Source of the DNA: CAYNYF01 sp964401385
GTDB taxonomy: Bacteria; Planctomycetota; Phycisphaerae; SM23-33
Assembly: GCA_964401385.1 (NCBI GenBank)
Contig: CAYNYF010000012.1
Location: 1-62,429 of the forward strand
Direction of reading: 5' to 3'
Length of the DNA: 62,429 bases
In this document: positions 51,730-60,322 of the stretch, piece by piece
Layout: each line of letters opens with the position of its first letter
Numbering within the stretch: position 1 is the first letter of the stretch
Made by a program: the position numbers and the translations under genes
The notes under the pieces: model-generated
What the model was told of the DNA's origin: nothing
Seen by the model: only the letters and a program-made list of their open reading frames with translations
Database searches by the model: none

Positions 51730-52482
51730 TCAGGGAACCAGGAATACGTCTTCGTCGTCCCGACGCTTGCCGTCGATGTCGCTGTCAGGATCCCTGGAGG
51801 AGTATATCCAGTCCTCCGAGTTGGAGCCAGTGATGACCTTTGCGGTGTCGGTCCATTGCACCGACAGGTCCAGCCGGCCGACGTTCTGTCCCGGCCTGTG
51901 CCCCTTGTATCTTCCGTGGTTGTTTGAATTCTCCTGGTCCATCCCTAGAATGATGGCTGACTCACCCGGATTGAATCGTGGATTCTTGTCGGCGAGGATG
52001 ACCAGGCTGGAATTGGCGCTGTCCAGGAAGATCGGCTCGAGGCCGGTTGCGGCCACCATGGAGAAATAGCTGTAATCGCAGTGGTCGCCGCCGAAGGTAT
52101 CGTCGGGAATTCTGGCTGGCTCGTGCCCGGCGGTGGGGCATACGAACACGCCGGGGGAGCAAAGGTCGGCCTTGACCAGCCGCCACAGGCACCCCCAGTT
52201 GCCTTTGTCCACGTCGACGCTATACCAGTTGCCGCTGTTGTTGTCGACGGCGGGCAGGCTGGGCAGCGCCTGCTTTTCGACGACGCGGTGGAGGTCGTCC
52301 CTCAGGGCGTATGAGTGGCAGCCCTCGAGGATCTGCTTGAGGTTGTTCTGGCAGACACTTCTTTGTGCCAGCCACCACGCCCCGCGAACCGCGGGCAGCA
52401 GCATCCCCGCCAGCAGACCGATGATCCCGATCACGACCAGCAGCTCGATTAGGGTAAAGCCGTTCCGACCGCGCCTGGCCAC
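51730..52482 (-). CDS. Prepilin-type N-terminal cleavage/methylation protein
   Basis: A 250-residue pseudopilin-like protein. GTG start at 52482 has AAAGGAG about nine bases upstream. The class III signal is RRGRNG|FTLIELLVVIGIIGLLAGMLLP with cleavage after Gly8 and the conserved Glu at +5. The remainder is globular with several Cys residues, like the large family of planctomycete/Lentisphaerae pilin-like proteins. It would be processed by PilD and assembled by a GspE-type machine, such as the one at 22307. Confidence 0.87.
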   Translation of the reverse strand: MARRGRNGFTLIELLVVIGIIGLLAGMLLPAVRGAWWLAQRSVCQNNLKQILEGCHSYALRDDLHRVVEKQALPSLPAVDNNSGNWYSVDVDKGNWGCLWRLVKADLCSPGVFVCPTAGHEPARIPDDTFGGDHCDYSYFSMVAATGLEPIFLDSANSSLVILADKNPRFNPGESAIILGMDQENSNNHGRYKGHRPGQNVGRLDLSVQWTDTAKVITGSNSEDWIYSSRDPDSDIDGKRRDDEDVFLVP

Positions 52483-52513
52483 GCCGTGGTCTCCTTTCAA
52501 TGAACCAACTGCT

Positions 52514-52542
52514 ATTATACGCGTGGGCGCTCCGCAAGGCAA
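52514..52542 (-). promoter_or_regulatory. Promoter of the prepilin-like gene
   Basis: Minus-strand TTGCCT (52537-52542), 17-bp spacer, TATAAT (52514-52519), about 30 bases before the GTG at 52482. Confidence 0.6.
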
Positions 52543-52675
52543 CGTCAGTGTTGCTTGACGTGGCCCGGCCGGGGGGAATAATGCGCAAAAGGCAGGGCCG
52601 CGCGACGCATGGGCACCGCGCGACCCCGGCGCTGGGATAGACTCGATGGCGATCGGCTTTCAGAAGGTGAAACCC

Positions 52676-52787
52676 CGCCCGGCCGCTGACAATTCGGCGG
52701 CTTTGCAGATTTTCTGCCGGGCGGGCGTCACGGGTCCGGAGGCGGACGGTCGCCTCGGTTTCTGGGTTCGGTCTGGAGGCGGACAGT
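52676..52787. repeat. Inverted and direct repeats upstream of the TPR-like gene
   Basis: CGCCCGGC (52676-52683) and GCCGGGCG (52716-52723) are inverted. An 18-bp segment containing GGAGGCGGAC occurs twice (52733-52750 and 52770-52787, 16 of 18 identical); the second copy supplies the ribosome-binding site and GTG of the following gene. Confidence 0.5.
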
Positions 52788-54000
52788 GGAATTCGACAGG
52801 TCAGTGATGCCGGTGAGGTTGCCCCCGCCGTCGGTGTTGGTCTGGTCCCTTCTTTCCCTTGGCGTTGTCGCCTTCGTTCTGGGCCTTGTCGGCGGCGTGG
52901 TGGTTCTGTATCTGGCTTCGGAAGCGGACCTGCTGGGCCTGGCGGCGGCCATGTGGGCGATTCTGTGCTGGGTCGTGGGCTGCTGTGTGGCCGTCGTTCT
53001 CTGCGCCCTGGCCTGGCTGTGTCAGTCGAACTACCACCGGCTGGTGCTTGCCCAGCGGGCGGCGTCGGCGCAGGCGCCCCCGCGGGCGGGTCGTGTGCAA
53101 TTGCCGCCGGTTCCCTCGGCCCCCGGTCTTGCCGAAGGCCGCCCGGCCGTGGCCGCCGCCGGAAGGGTCGAAGCGGCCGGCCCGGATGAGCCGGACGAGG
53201 CCGGGGGGATCGCCTCGGGTACGAGTACCGAGCGATTGCTGGCGGAGCTGCGGGAACTGAACGTCAACATCCTGCTTTCCGAGCCCCAGCGGCTGATGAA
53301 GGGCAAGTACCTGACGGAGCGGGAAGCCAAGCGTCTGACCGAGCGGATCGAGCGGGCCGCCGCGGCCGGGGATATGATCGAGGCCGAGCAGTGTCTGGAT
53401 CGGCTTGCCCGTCTCGCCCCCGACACTTCCAGCATTGAGCGGCTGCGCGAGCGGGTCGAGCAGGTCCGCGCCGAGGCCAAGGCCCGCGACCTCACCGAGG
53501 CCCAGGGGCGGGTCGAGGACCTGATGGCCGTCGGCGAGTACGCCGAGGCCGAGGCCGTCGCCAACGGGCTGTTGGCCAGACACCCGTCGGCGCCGGAAGC
53601 CATTGCCCTGCTGGAGCGGGTGCGGCGCGAAGCCGAGGCCTTCGCCAACGACCAGCGCGCCCAGATGTACCGGCGGGTGGAGGGCGAGGCCTCCTCGCGG
53701 CGATGGCGATCGGCCCTGGCGGCCGCCGAAGAGCTGGTGGCGGTCTATCCCGGCAGCCCCGAGGCCGACGCCGTCCGGGCCCAGTTGGAGACCCTTGGCG
53801 TCAACGCCCGCATCGAAGAGGTTCGCCAGCGCCGCGACCAGATCGGCGAGTTGATCTCCCGGCGGCGGTTCGGCGAGGCGCTGAGAGAGGCCCGGGAGGT
53901 CATCGAGAAATACCCCGACACGGCCGCGGCTACCGAGCTTGGGCAACAACTGCCCCGGCTGGAGGAACTAGCGGCGACCGCCCAGGGCGGGCAGGCGTGA
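52786..54000 (+). CDS. Membrane protein with TPR-like C-terminal domain
   Basis: A 404-residue protein starting at GTG (GGAGG seven bases upstream). Two hydrophobic helices (about 19-44 and 50-78) form a hairpin. After a Pro/Ala linker, residues 150-400 are helical repeats (AEAEAVANGLLARHPSAPEA, ALREAREVIEKYPDTAAA) that resemble TPR units. It is probably a scaffold at the membrane; specific partner unknown. It ends just before the tandem hairpin repeat at 54026. Confidence 0.75.
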   Translation: MEFDRSVMPVRLPPPSVLVWSLLSLGVVAFVLGLVGGVVVLYLASEADLLGLAAAMWAILCWVVGCCVAVVLCALAWLCQSNYHRLVLAQRAASAQAPPRAGRVQLPPVPSAPGLAEGRPAVAAAGRVEAAGPDEPDEAGGIASGTSTERLLAELRELNVNILLSEPQRLMKGKYLTEREAKRLTERIERAAAAGDMIEAEQCLDRLARLAPDTSSIERLRERVEQVRAEAKARDLTEAQGRVEDLMAVGEYAEAEAVANGLLARHPSAPEAIALLERVRREAEAFANDQRAQMYRRVEGEASSRRWRSALAAAEELVAVYPGSPEADAVRAQLETLGVNARIEEVRQRRDQIGELISRRRFGEALREAREVIEKYPDTAAATELGQQLPRLEELAATAQGGQA

Positions 54001-54025
54001 GAGCGCGAACAGGTCGTTCATAGTC

Positions 54026-54091
54026 CACGCCTGTCCGCCAGCATTGTGGCGGGAATTACACGCCTGTCCGCCAGCATTGTGGCGGGAATTG
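54026..54091. repeat. 33-bp tandem repeat with hairpin
   Basis: Two consecutive 33-bp units (54026-54058 and 54059-54091, one mismatch) each contain CCGCCA-GCATTG-TGGCGG, a perfect 6-bp hairpin. It lies between two convergent genes and may end transcription from both sides. The layout resembles the palindromic family at 40567-40682. Confidence 0.7.
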
Positions 54092-54117
54092 CACGAATAA
54101 AGGCAGGGGCAGGGGTG

Positions 54118-56550
54118 CTATCCCATGCGGACATCAACCCGGACGCGTTTCTTGCCGGGCTCGGCCGGCGGGACGATGCCGCCGGCCACGGTCTTGCCGT
54201 CGACCTTGATCTCCCGCACGCCGTATTCGACGCCGTCGGGGTTTCTCACGCGAATGTCATAGCGGACCCCGCGGAAGATCCGCCGGATGCGAAAGTCCTT
54301 CCACCGGGGCACGCAGGGGTCGATCAGCAGCCCGTCGAAGTCTGGGCGGACGCCCAGTATGCCCCGGCACATGGAGGCGATCATCCACGAGGCCGTCCCC
54401 GTCAGCCACGGGTTCCTCGCCCGGCCTGCCTCCAGGTTCGGCGGCATGACGATCATCTGGTTGACCACGTACGGCTCGGCGCAGTGGATCGGCTGGATGG
54501 CGTCCTTGGTGTGGGGCGAGACGCGGCGGAATACGTCGAAGGCCCGCTCCCCCCGGCCGAGCATGCACTCGGCCACCACCAGCCACGGATTGGTGTGGCA
54601 GAAGATCGAGCCGTTCTCCTTGTAGCCAGGAGAGAAGATCGTCACCGTTCCCACCGTCGGGTCGTACCCGCGCGTGTACGCCGGCCAGCAGATGCGGTGG
54701 CCGTACGCCGTGCACAGGTGCTTTCGCACGCTGTCCAGCGCCTGCCGGGCCCTCTCCGGCGGGGCGGCCTCGCCCAGGACCGCCCAGACGTTGGACTCGA
54801 TCCAGATGCGCCCCTCGCGGTTGGCCTTGGAGCCGACGGGATCGCCTTCCTTGGTGATCAGCCGCAGGTACCACTGGCCGTCCCAGCCGTGGCGGTTGAT
54901 GCGCTCGGCCATGTCGGCGTGGCGGCGTCGGCAGTCTTCGGCTTCGTCGGCCTGCCCGGAGGCGCGGTAGAGGTTCTCCAGCGCCCTGGCCGCGGCGCAG
55001 TACAGCCCGGCCGTGAAGAGGCTCTCGGCACCGGGGAAGGCGTTGAGGCAGTCGTTCCAGTCGGCCTGGCCCAGCAGCGGCAGGCCGTGGGCGCCGGCGT
55101 GGGTGTCGCTGAACCGCAGCGCCCGCGCCAGGTGCTCGATGACCGGGGCGGGCTCGTCGCTGTCGATCCAGCCCAGCGGCTGGCGGAGGAAGTCCAGGTC
55201 GCCGGACTCCTTGACGTACCATTCCACCGAGAGCACCGCCCACAGGTGGTCGTCCCAGCAGCCGCTGCCTCTGCCCTCGCCCGTGCCGGGAAAGAAGTCA
55301 TGGCTGGCGTCGCCTTCGCGGCGCTGGACCGAAAGCAGCGTTCCGATGAGCTTCCGGGTGGCCTGGTGGGGCTGGTAGGGCAGGGCCCCGAGCGCGTCCT
55401 GATTGGAGTCGCGATAGCCCAGCCCGCGGGTGCCGGTCAGCAGGTACGGCGCGATCGATCGCGACAGCAGGAACGTCATGGCGCTCTGATACGGCGAGAA
55501 GGTGTTGAAGGGCACGTCGAACGTCGGCTCGCCGGTCTCCGCCTGGAACTGGCCGAGGTAGTCCGCCCACTGCTTCTTGACCTTCGCCAGTTGGCGGGCG
55601 GCGAAGGCCGGGCGGGCGATTCGCCGGGCGTCGCGCCGGGCGGCGGATTCGCTGGCGGCATAACCGACGGCAAAGACGATTTCCCGCGACTCGCCCGGTT
55701 TGAGCGTGAGGGGGATCTGCATGGCGGCGATGGGCTCGCCGCCGCGGTTGATGAAGTTGCTGCACTTTCCGGCCGCCATCGCCAGCGGGCGGTCGTAGCC
55801 GCGATGGACGCCGACGAAGGCGTCGAGGTTGGCGTCGAAGCTCTCGGCCGGCTCCGAGGCGGCGAAGTAGCCGAACTGCCTTGCCCAGCCGCCGCGGGCC
55901 TCGCCCCAGTCGTAGTAGCTGCGGTGGATGATCACGCGGTCGAAGACGGCCACGTCGGTGCACTTGAAGGCCGCGTCCAGGTTGTTGTCGCGGTCCAGCG
56001 ACCAGTAGAAGAACTCCGCGTATGGGAAGATGTCCAACTGGCGCTTCCGCCGGTCGGCGTTGGTGACGGTCAGGTGCCACAGCTCGGCGTTGGCGTCGGG
56101 GCCGACGAAGTAGGTCACGGCCGTGCGGATCTTGTCGCATTCGGCGGCGATGGCGGTGTAGCCGGTGCCGACGCGGCACTCGTACCGGAACCGCCGCAGC
56201 GGCGTGTACACCGGGGCCCAGGTGGCGGAGTGAAATCTTCCCGTCTTGCGGTCGCGGACGTAGATCCAACGTCCGGGCTGGTCGGCCGGGCGGCTGTGCA
56301 GGTGCGTCCGCAGGATGCGTCTCTCCGTGGGGTCGTCGGCGAAGCAGGTCCCCCCGCCGGTCTGCGAAACGTAGCCGCTGAACGAGCCGTTGGTGATGTA
56401 GTTGTACCACGGCTGCGGCGTGTCCGGCCGGGTGATGACGTACTCACGATTGTCGGGGTCGAACCGGCCGTAGCGCCGGACGGACTCATCCACGCCCGGG
56501 CGCGGGTGCAGCTCGACCTCGTTGACGGGCTCCAATGCGGGCAGTGCCAT
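54118..56550 (-). CDS. GH94-type disaccharide phosphorylase
   Basis: An 810-residue protein of the cellobiose/chitobiose phosphorylase family, which splits beta-linked disaccharides with inorganic phosphate. A beta-sandwich (about 1-290, with YNYITNGSFSGYVSQTGGGT) precedes the alpha6/alpha6 barrel. GYRDSNQDALG and the catalytic acid in QADWNDCLNAFPG (Asp near residue 498) are conserved. No signal peptide, so it acts on imported disaccharides in the cytoplasm. Which disaccharide (cellobiose, chitobiose or another) cannot be assigned. It is divergently transcribed from the putative glycosidase at 56792. Confidence 0.88.
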   Translation of the reverse strand: MALPALEPVNEVELHPRPGVDESVRRYGRFDPDNREYVITRPDTPQPWYNYITNGSFSGYVSQTGGGTCFADDPTERRILRTHLHSRPADQPGRWIYVRDRKTGRFHSATWAPVYTPLRRFRYECRVGTGYTAIAAECDKIRTAVTYFVGPDANAELWHLTVTNADRRKRQLDIFPYAEFFYWSLDRDNNLDAAFKCTDVAVFDRVIIHRSYYDWGEARGGWARQFGYFAASEPAESFDANLDAFVGVHRGYDRPLAMAAGKCSNFINRGGEPIAAMQIPLTLKPGESREIVFAVGYAASESAARRDARRIARPAFAARQLAKVKKQWADYLGQFQAETGEPTFDVPFNTFSPYQSAMTFLLSRSIAPYLLTGTRGLGYRDSNQDALGALPYQPHQATRKLIGTLLSVQRREGDASHDFFPGTGEGRGSGCWDDHLWAVLSVEWYVKESGDLDFLRQPLGWIDSDEPAPVIEHLARALRFSDTHAGAHGLPLLGQADWNDCLNAFPGAESLFTAGLYCAAARALENLYRASGQADEAEDCRRRHADMAERINRHGWDGQWYLRLITKEGDPVGSKANREGRIWIESNVWAVLGEAAPPERARQALDSVRKHLCTAYGHRICWPAYTRGYDPTVGTVTIFSPGYKENGSIFCHTNPWLVVAECMLGRGERAFDVFRRVSPHTKDAIQPIHCAEPYVVNQMIVMPPNLEAGRARNPWLTGTASWMIASMCRGILGVRPDFDGLLIDPCVPRWKDFRIRRIFRGVRYDIRVRNPDGVEYGVREIKVDGKTVAGGIVPPAEPGKKRVRVDVRMG

Positions 56551-56791
56551 CTGGTCTTCTCCTTTCGCCGGAGGTCAAGACCATACCTCTGCGCTGCGCA
56601 CTGTCAATGAAGATTCGCCGATCGCCGCCCGCGCCCAGGCTGGGTCGAAAACGCCCTCCAACGGGCGGGCTGGCCGGGAATTGTGCTTCCGGCTTGCCTG
56701 GCCGGGGGGGCGGGCATACCATGTCCGCTCCGTTTCGAGGTCGCAGGCCGCCGGCCGACGCAGTGGTCCGGCTTCAAGAGAGGATTGCACC

Positions 56792-59107
56792 ATGAAGCTA
56801 CAGTTTCCCCAGCCGACGAAGGCGAACTGCTGGTTCCTGGAAGACGGCGGCGTCCGCATCGCCGTGGAGAAGGCCACCGGCCTTGTCCGCTCCCTGTATT
56901 TCAAGAAGGCGAAGGTGGACCTGTTCCAGCTCCGCCGCCAGAACATTCCCGGCTTTGCCGGCTACCTCCGCGTCTACGACGAGCGCGACGGCCGCTGGTA
57001 CAACGACCTGCTGGACAAGTTCCGCCTGACAAAGGCCGCCAAGCGCGGCAACCGGATCACCCTGACCAAGCGGTTCGCGGGCGCGCCGTTTTCGCTGACG
57101 ATCACCTTCGAGCTGGAGGGGGGCTTCCTGCTGTGGCAGGTGCGGGCCGAGAAGGCCAACTCCAAGGTTGCCGACCGATCGCTGCGGGTGGGCTTCAACT
57201 GGCCCCTCCAGGCCGGCTGGGACGTCTGGGCGCCCTGCCGCGACGGCGAGTTCACCTTCGACGGCATGGACGACTTCAACTTCAACCACGTGCAGATCAC
57301 GTTCGTCTCCCCGCGAGAGATCATCCTGCCGATGGTCAGCCATTACAGCAAGCAACTGGACGTGGGCTATTCGATGCTGGAGCCGATGGACGCGAAGGTC
57401 CCGGCCGCGCGCTTCCAGTTCGAAAACGGCGACAAGGGCTTCGCCTGGGGCTACGCCCGCAAGCAGCCGCACGCCTTCCACACGCTGGAGACGATGAACT
57501 ACTACATCGGCCTGGTGGGCAAGCGCCCCATGACCACGCAGGTGATGCTCACCTTCCACGCCGGCGACTGGCGGCCGGGCTTGGGCAGGGTCTACAAGCG
57601 CTGGCAGGAGTACTTCGATCCGGATTCCGAGGTCATCTACGACTACGAGGGCGTCTTCCACTGCGGCGGCATCGAGGTCGGCGAGGACCCCAAGCGCTGG
57701 ACAGACCTGGGGCTGAAGACCCTCGAGGTCCACGGCCACTTCGAGGCCTACTGCGACTACTACCAGGACGGCAAGGACCGCTGGCGCCGCAACCGCGTCA
57801 TGGAGGCGCTGCACCGCAAGTGGCAGGCGCCAGTGCCGTCCGGCGCCAAGGGGCTGACCAAGAACGCCGACAACTCCCCCCGGGCCAACGCCGCCTACGT
57901 GCTGAAATGGATGGCCCGGCACAGCGACGAGGAGATCGCCGACGAGCTCATGCCCGATTGGCGCGAGAGGGGCGTCAACCTGGAAAAGGAGATGTACCAC
58001 ACCCGCGACAACATCAAGGCCCAGCTCACCAACATTCGCCAGGCCGGGATCTGCCCGTTCTGGTACTTCAACTACACCGACGGCTTCCGCCCCTGGGCCG
58101 AGCAGCGCTGGCCGGACGCCATCTCCCGCGACCAAGACGGCAAACCCATCCCCTCCGGCTGGCGGATGTGCCACAACCTGAACGCCGACGCGACCACCTC
58201 CTTCGGCAAGTTCTCCGACGAAAGCGTCCGGAAGATTATCGCCGAGTACCCGCAGCTCTGCGGCTTCTTTCTGGACTGCTTCCGCCACTACGAAGTCGAC
58301 TTCGCTCACGACGACGGCGTCACCGTGGTGGACAACAAGCCGGCCTACAGCATCAACTTCTCCTACGACGACTTCACCCGGCGGATGAAGAAGCACATGC
58401 GGGCCGCCGGGCGGGACATGGCCCTGTTCGCCAACAAGCCCCAGACCATCCGCTGCATGCGGTACGTGGACGGCCAGCTCCTGGAGGGCGGCGGGGACGT
58501 CGCCGAGGAGAAGTACTTCTGGGCCTCCGTCGCCAAGCCCAACTTCTTCATGTGGACCTCCGACGCTCACTCCACCGAGGAGAACCTCCGCCGGGCGGTG
58601 CTGCACGGCTGCTTTCCCAAGATCGCCGGCGGCAAGGACCACGCCGCCATGGTCGCCTTGTACGCCCGGTATCTGCCGCTGTACGAGCAGTTCCGCCGGC
58701 GGGTGCTGTGCTTCGACGCCGACCCGCTGCGCGTGCCCAAGGGCTCGCGCGGCAAGCTCTACACCGTCGCCGACGGCTACGTCGCCGGCATCGTCAATAC
58801 CTCCGTCGGCGACGGCGACAGGATCGTCTACGGCAAGACGCCGTATGCCCTCTTCCGCGTCGGGCGCGGCTGGGACGTCGGCGGGGTCGGCGTGATGTTT
58901 CCCGGCGACGAGCAGATGCGGGAGGTGAAGTTCAAATTCAACGGCACCGTCATCGCCGTGCCCATGGATGGCTACAGCGACTGCGCCGTGGTGAAGCTGT
59001 CCGTCACGAAGAAGAGCGGCAAGCGCATCGGCTCCGAGAAGTTCACCGGGCCGATCGACTTCTGCGGCGATCCGGAAAGCTCCTTCCAGGACATCTCCGA
59101 CCGCTAG
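56792..59107 (+). CDS. Putative TIM-barrel glycosidase
   Basis: A 771-residue protein without a signal peptide. The first approximately 280 residues look like a beta-sandwich (FNWPLQAGWDVWAP, then PMVSHYSKQLDVGYSM). The middle resembles a barrel with RQAGICPFWYFNYTDGF and FFLDCFRHYEVDF, where the Asp could be catalytic, as in GH36/GHL-type families of Planctomycetes and Lentisphaerae. The C-terminus is another beta domain. GGATT-type leader precedes ATG 56792. The exact family is not certain; it shares an intergenic region with the GH94 gene and may be co-regulated. Confidence 0.65.
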   Translation: MKLQFPQPTKANCWFLEDGGVRIAVEKATGLVRSLYFKKAKVDLFQLRRQNIPGFAGYLRVYDERDGRWYNDLLDKFRLTKAAKRGNRITLTKRFAGAPFSLTITFELEGGFLLWQVRAEKANSKVADRSLRVGFNWPLQAGWDVWAPCRDGEFTFDGMDDFNFNHVQITFVSPREIILPMVSHYSKQLDVGYSMLEPMDAKVPAARFQFENGDKGFAWGYARKQPHAFHTLETMNYYIGLVGKRPMTTQVMLTFHAGDWRPGLGRVYKRWQEYFDPDSEVIYDYEGVFHCGGIEVGEDPKRWTDLGLKTLEVHGHFEAYCDYYQDGKDRWRRNRVMEALHRKWQAPVPSGAKGLTKNADNSPRANAAYVLKWMARHSDEEIADELMPDWRERGVNLEKEMYHTRDNIKAQLTNIRQAGICPFWYFNYTDGFRPWAEQRWPDAISRDQDGKPIPSGWRMCHNLNADATTSFGKFSDESVRKIIAEYPQLCGFFLDCFRHYEVDFAHDDGVTVVDNKPAYSINFSYDDFTRRMKKHMRAAGRDMALFANKPQTIRCMRYVDGQLLEGGGDVAEEKYFWASVAKPNFFMWTSDAHSTEENLRRAVLHGCFPKIAGGKDHAAMVALYARYLPLYEQFRRRVLCFDADPLRVPKGSRGKLYTVADGYVAGIVNTSVGDGDRIVYGKTPYALFRVGRGWDVGGVGVMFPGDEQMREVKFKFNGTVIAVPMDGYSDCAVVKLSVTKKSGKRIGSEKFTGPIDFCGDPESSFQDISDR

Positions 59108-59108
59108 G

Positions 59109-59279
59109 GGCGTCGCGTCCGGCGTCCTGTCAGGCGAGCAGTTCGACTTTGCCCACGCCAACAGCGTCATCGAGCACGCCCGCGACGCGGCCGCTCTTCG
59201 GCTGATCCGGTCATGCGGCCTGAGCAAGCTCGTCGCCGAGGTGCTTGTTCCCGGCTGCTCCTACGCGGCCGTGAAGTGA
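59109..59279 (+). pseudogene. Orphan C-terminal coding remnant
   Basis: An open frame ending TGA at 59277-59279 reads GVASGVLSGEQFDFAHANS, then VIEHARDAAALRLIRSCGLSK to a natural-looking end. Codon third positions are almost all G or C, as in real genes here. No ATG or GTG exists in the free part, and the upstream part of the frame is hidden in the preceding gene. It looks like the tail of a deleted gene; the family is not recognised. Confidence 0.45.
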
Positions 59280-59311
59280 CATGCCCTGCGTCGCGCCCGC
59301 CCCGCCTTCGG

Positions 59312-59337
59312 TTCGTGAAATCTGTGTAATTCGTGGA
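59312..59337. repeat. TTCGTG-type dispersed motif, copy 2
   Basis: TTCGTGAAATCTGTG and AATTCGTGG occur in the spacer next to the amidase stop codon; a similar run (TTCGTG repeated about every nine bases) lies at 22247-22282, also next to a gene end. Confidence 0.45.
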
Positions 59338-60189
59338 CTACTTCGGCCGCAAGGCCGGCAGGTATTCCAGCGGCACGGCCACGCGGACGCTCTTGATGGG
59401 GCAGCAGTGCTGGCAGAAGAGGGTCTCCCCGGCCAGGCCGAGGAGCTTCATGGCGTTGAACTCGTCCATGATGCCGGCGTTTTCGATGAGCTTCATCATG
59501 GCCACGGCCGCGTCGCGGACGGCCTCCTCGATGCTTTCGGCGCAGCCGATGACCATGAGGCGGTCGTCGCGGTAGAGATAGATGTGGTCGGAGATGGGCT
59601 TGGGCTCGACGTCCACGCGCATGGTCACGGCGGCGGCGCACTCCAGCCCCTGCCCGCCGATCTCGCCGTCGCCCATGACGGCGTGGACGTCGCCGAGGAT
59701 GAACCGCCCGCCGGGCTGGAAGACCGGTATGTACACCGTCGCCCCGGCCGCGACGTCGTTGGTGTCCATGTTCCCCCCGTACGGCCCACAGTCCATCGTC
59801 TTCCATGACCCCGAGGCCGGGGCCACGCCCAGAACGCCGATCATCGGCCGGATGGGAATGCGGACGCCGTGAAAGACCGCGCGGCCGTCGACGATCTCCA
59901 CTGCCTGGGAGCCGCCCTTCCAGCCGGCCGAGACGTGGCCGGGCGATTCCGGTACGACCTCGAGGATCTCGAACTTCAACGCCTCGCCCGGCTTCGCCCC
60001 GGTCACCGCGATCGGCCCCGTGCCGGGGTTGGCCGCCGTCGCCCGCACGGGTCCCGGCCCCACGTTGCGGTCGTTGGCATGCCGGCAGTGAATCCGCAGC
60101 GTCGAGCCGGGCGGCACCTCATGCGCCGCTGCGGCCTCGGCGGCCAACTCGCAGGTGAAGCGCTCACTGGTGATCCGGATGGCTTTCAT
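59338..60189 (-). CDS. Acetamidase/formamidase family protein
   Basis: A 283-residue FmdA/AmdA-family amidase, hydrolysing formamide, acetamide or a related amide to acid and ammonia. GPIAVTGAKPGEALKFEIL, MIGVLGVAP, CGPYGGNMDTNDVAAGATVYIPVFQPGG and GDVHAVMGDGEI are family signatures that carry the zinc ligands. Length is normal for the short type. Its neighbours do not define the substrate. Confidence 0.92.
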   Translation of the reverse strand: MKAIRITSERFTCELAAEAAAAHEVPPGSTLRIHCRHANDRNVGPGPVRATAANPGTGPIAVTGAKPGEALKFEILEVVPESPGHVSAGWKGGSQAVEIVDGRAVFHGVRIPIRPMIGVLGVAPASGSWKTMDCGPYGGNMDTNDVAAGATVYIPVFQPGGRFILGDVHAVMGDGEIGGQGLECAAAVTMRVDVEPKPISDHIYLYRDDRLMVIGCAESIEEAVRDAAVAMMKLIENAGIMDEFNAMKLLGLAGETLFCQHCCPIKSVRVAVPLEYLPALRPK

Positions 60190-60322
60190 TGGACCTGATC
60201 CATTCGCATCGTCGCCCCGCCGGCGCCGGGCGCAGGTGAGACGTTAGAGGTCACAGCGGACACGCGCTCACTCTGCCGCCGCCACGCCGCGCGTCCGCGG
60301 GCCAGACTCTCACCTCTCAGCT

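Noticed and set aside
54026..54091. CRISPR-like pair of repeats
   Set aside because: Only two units, directly adjacent with no spacer, and each unit is a hairpin; no cas gene in the window.
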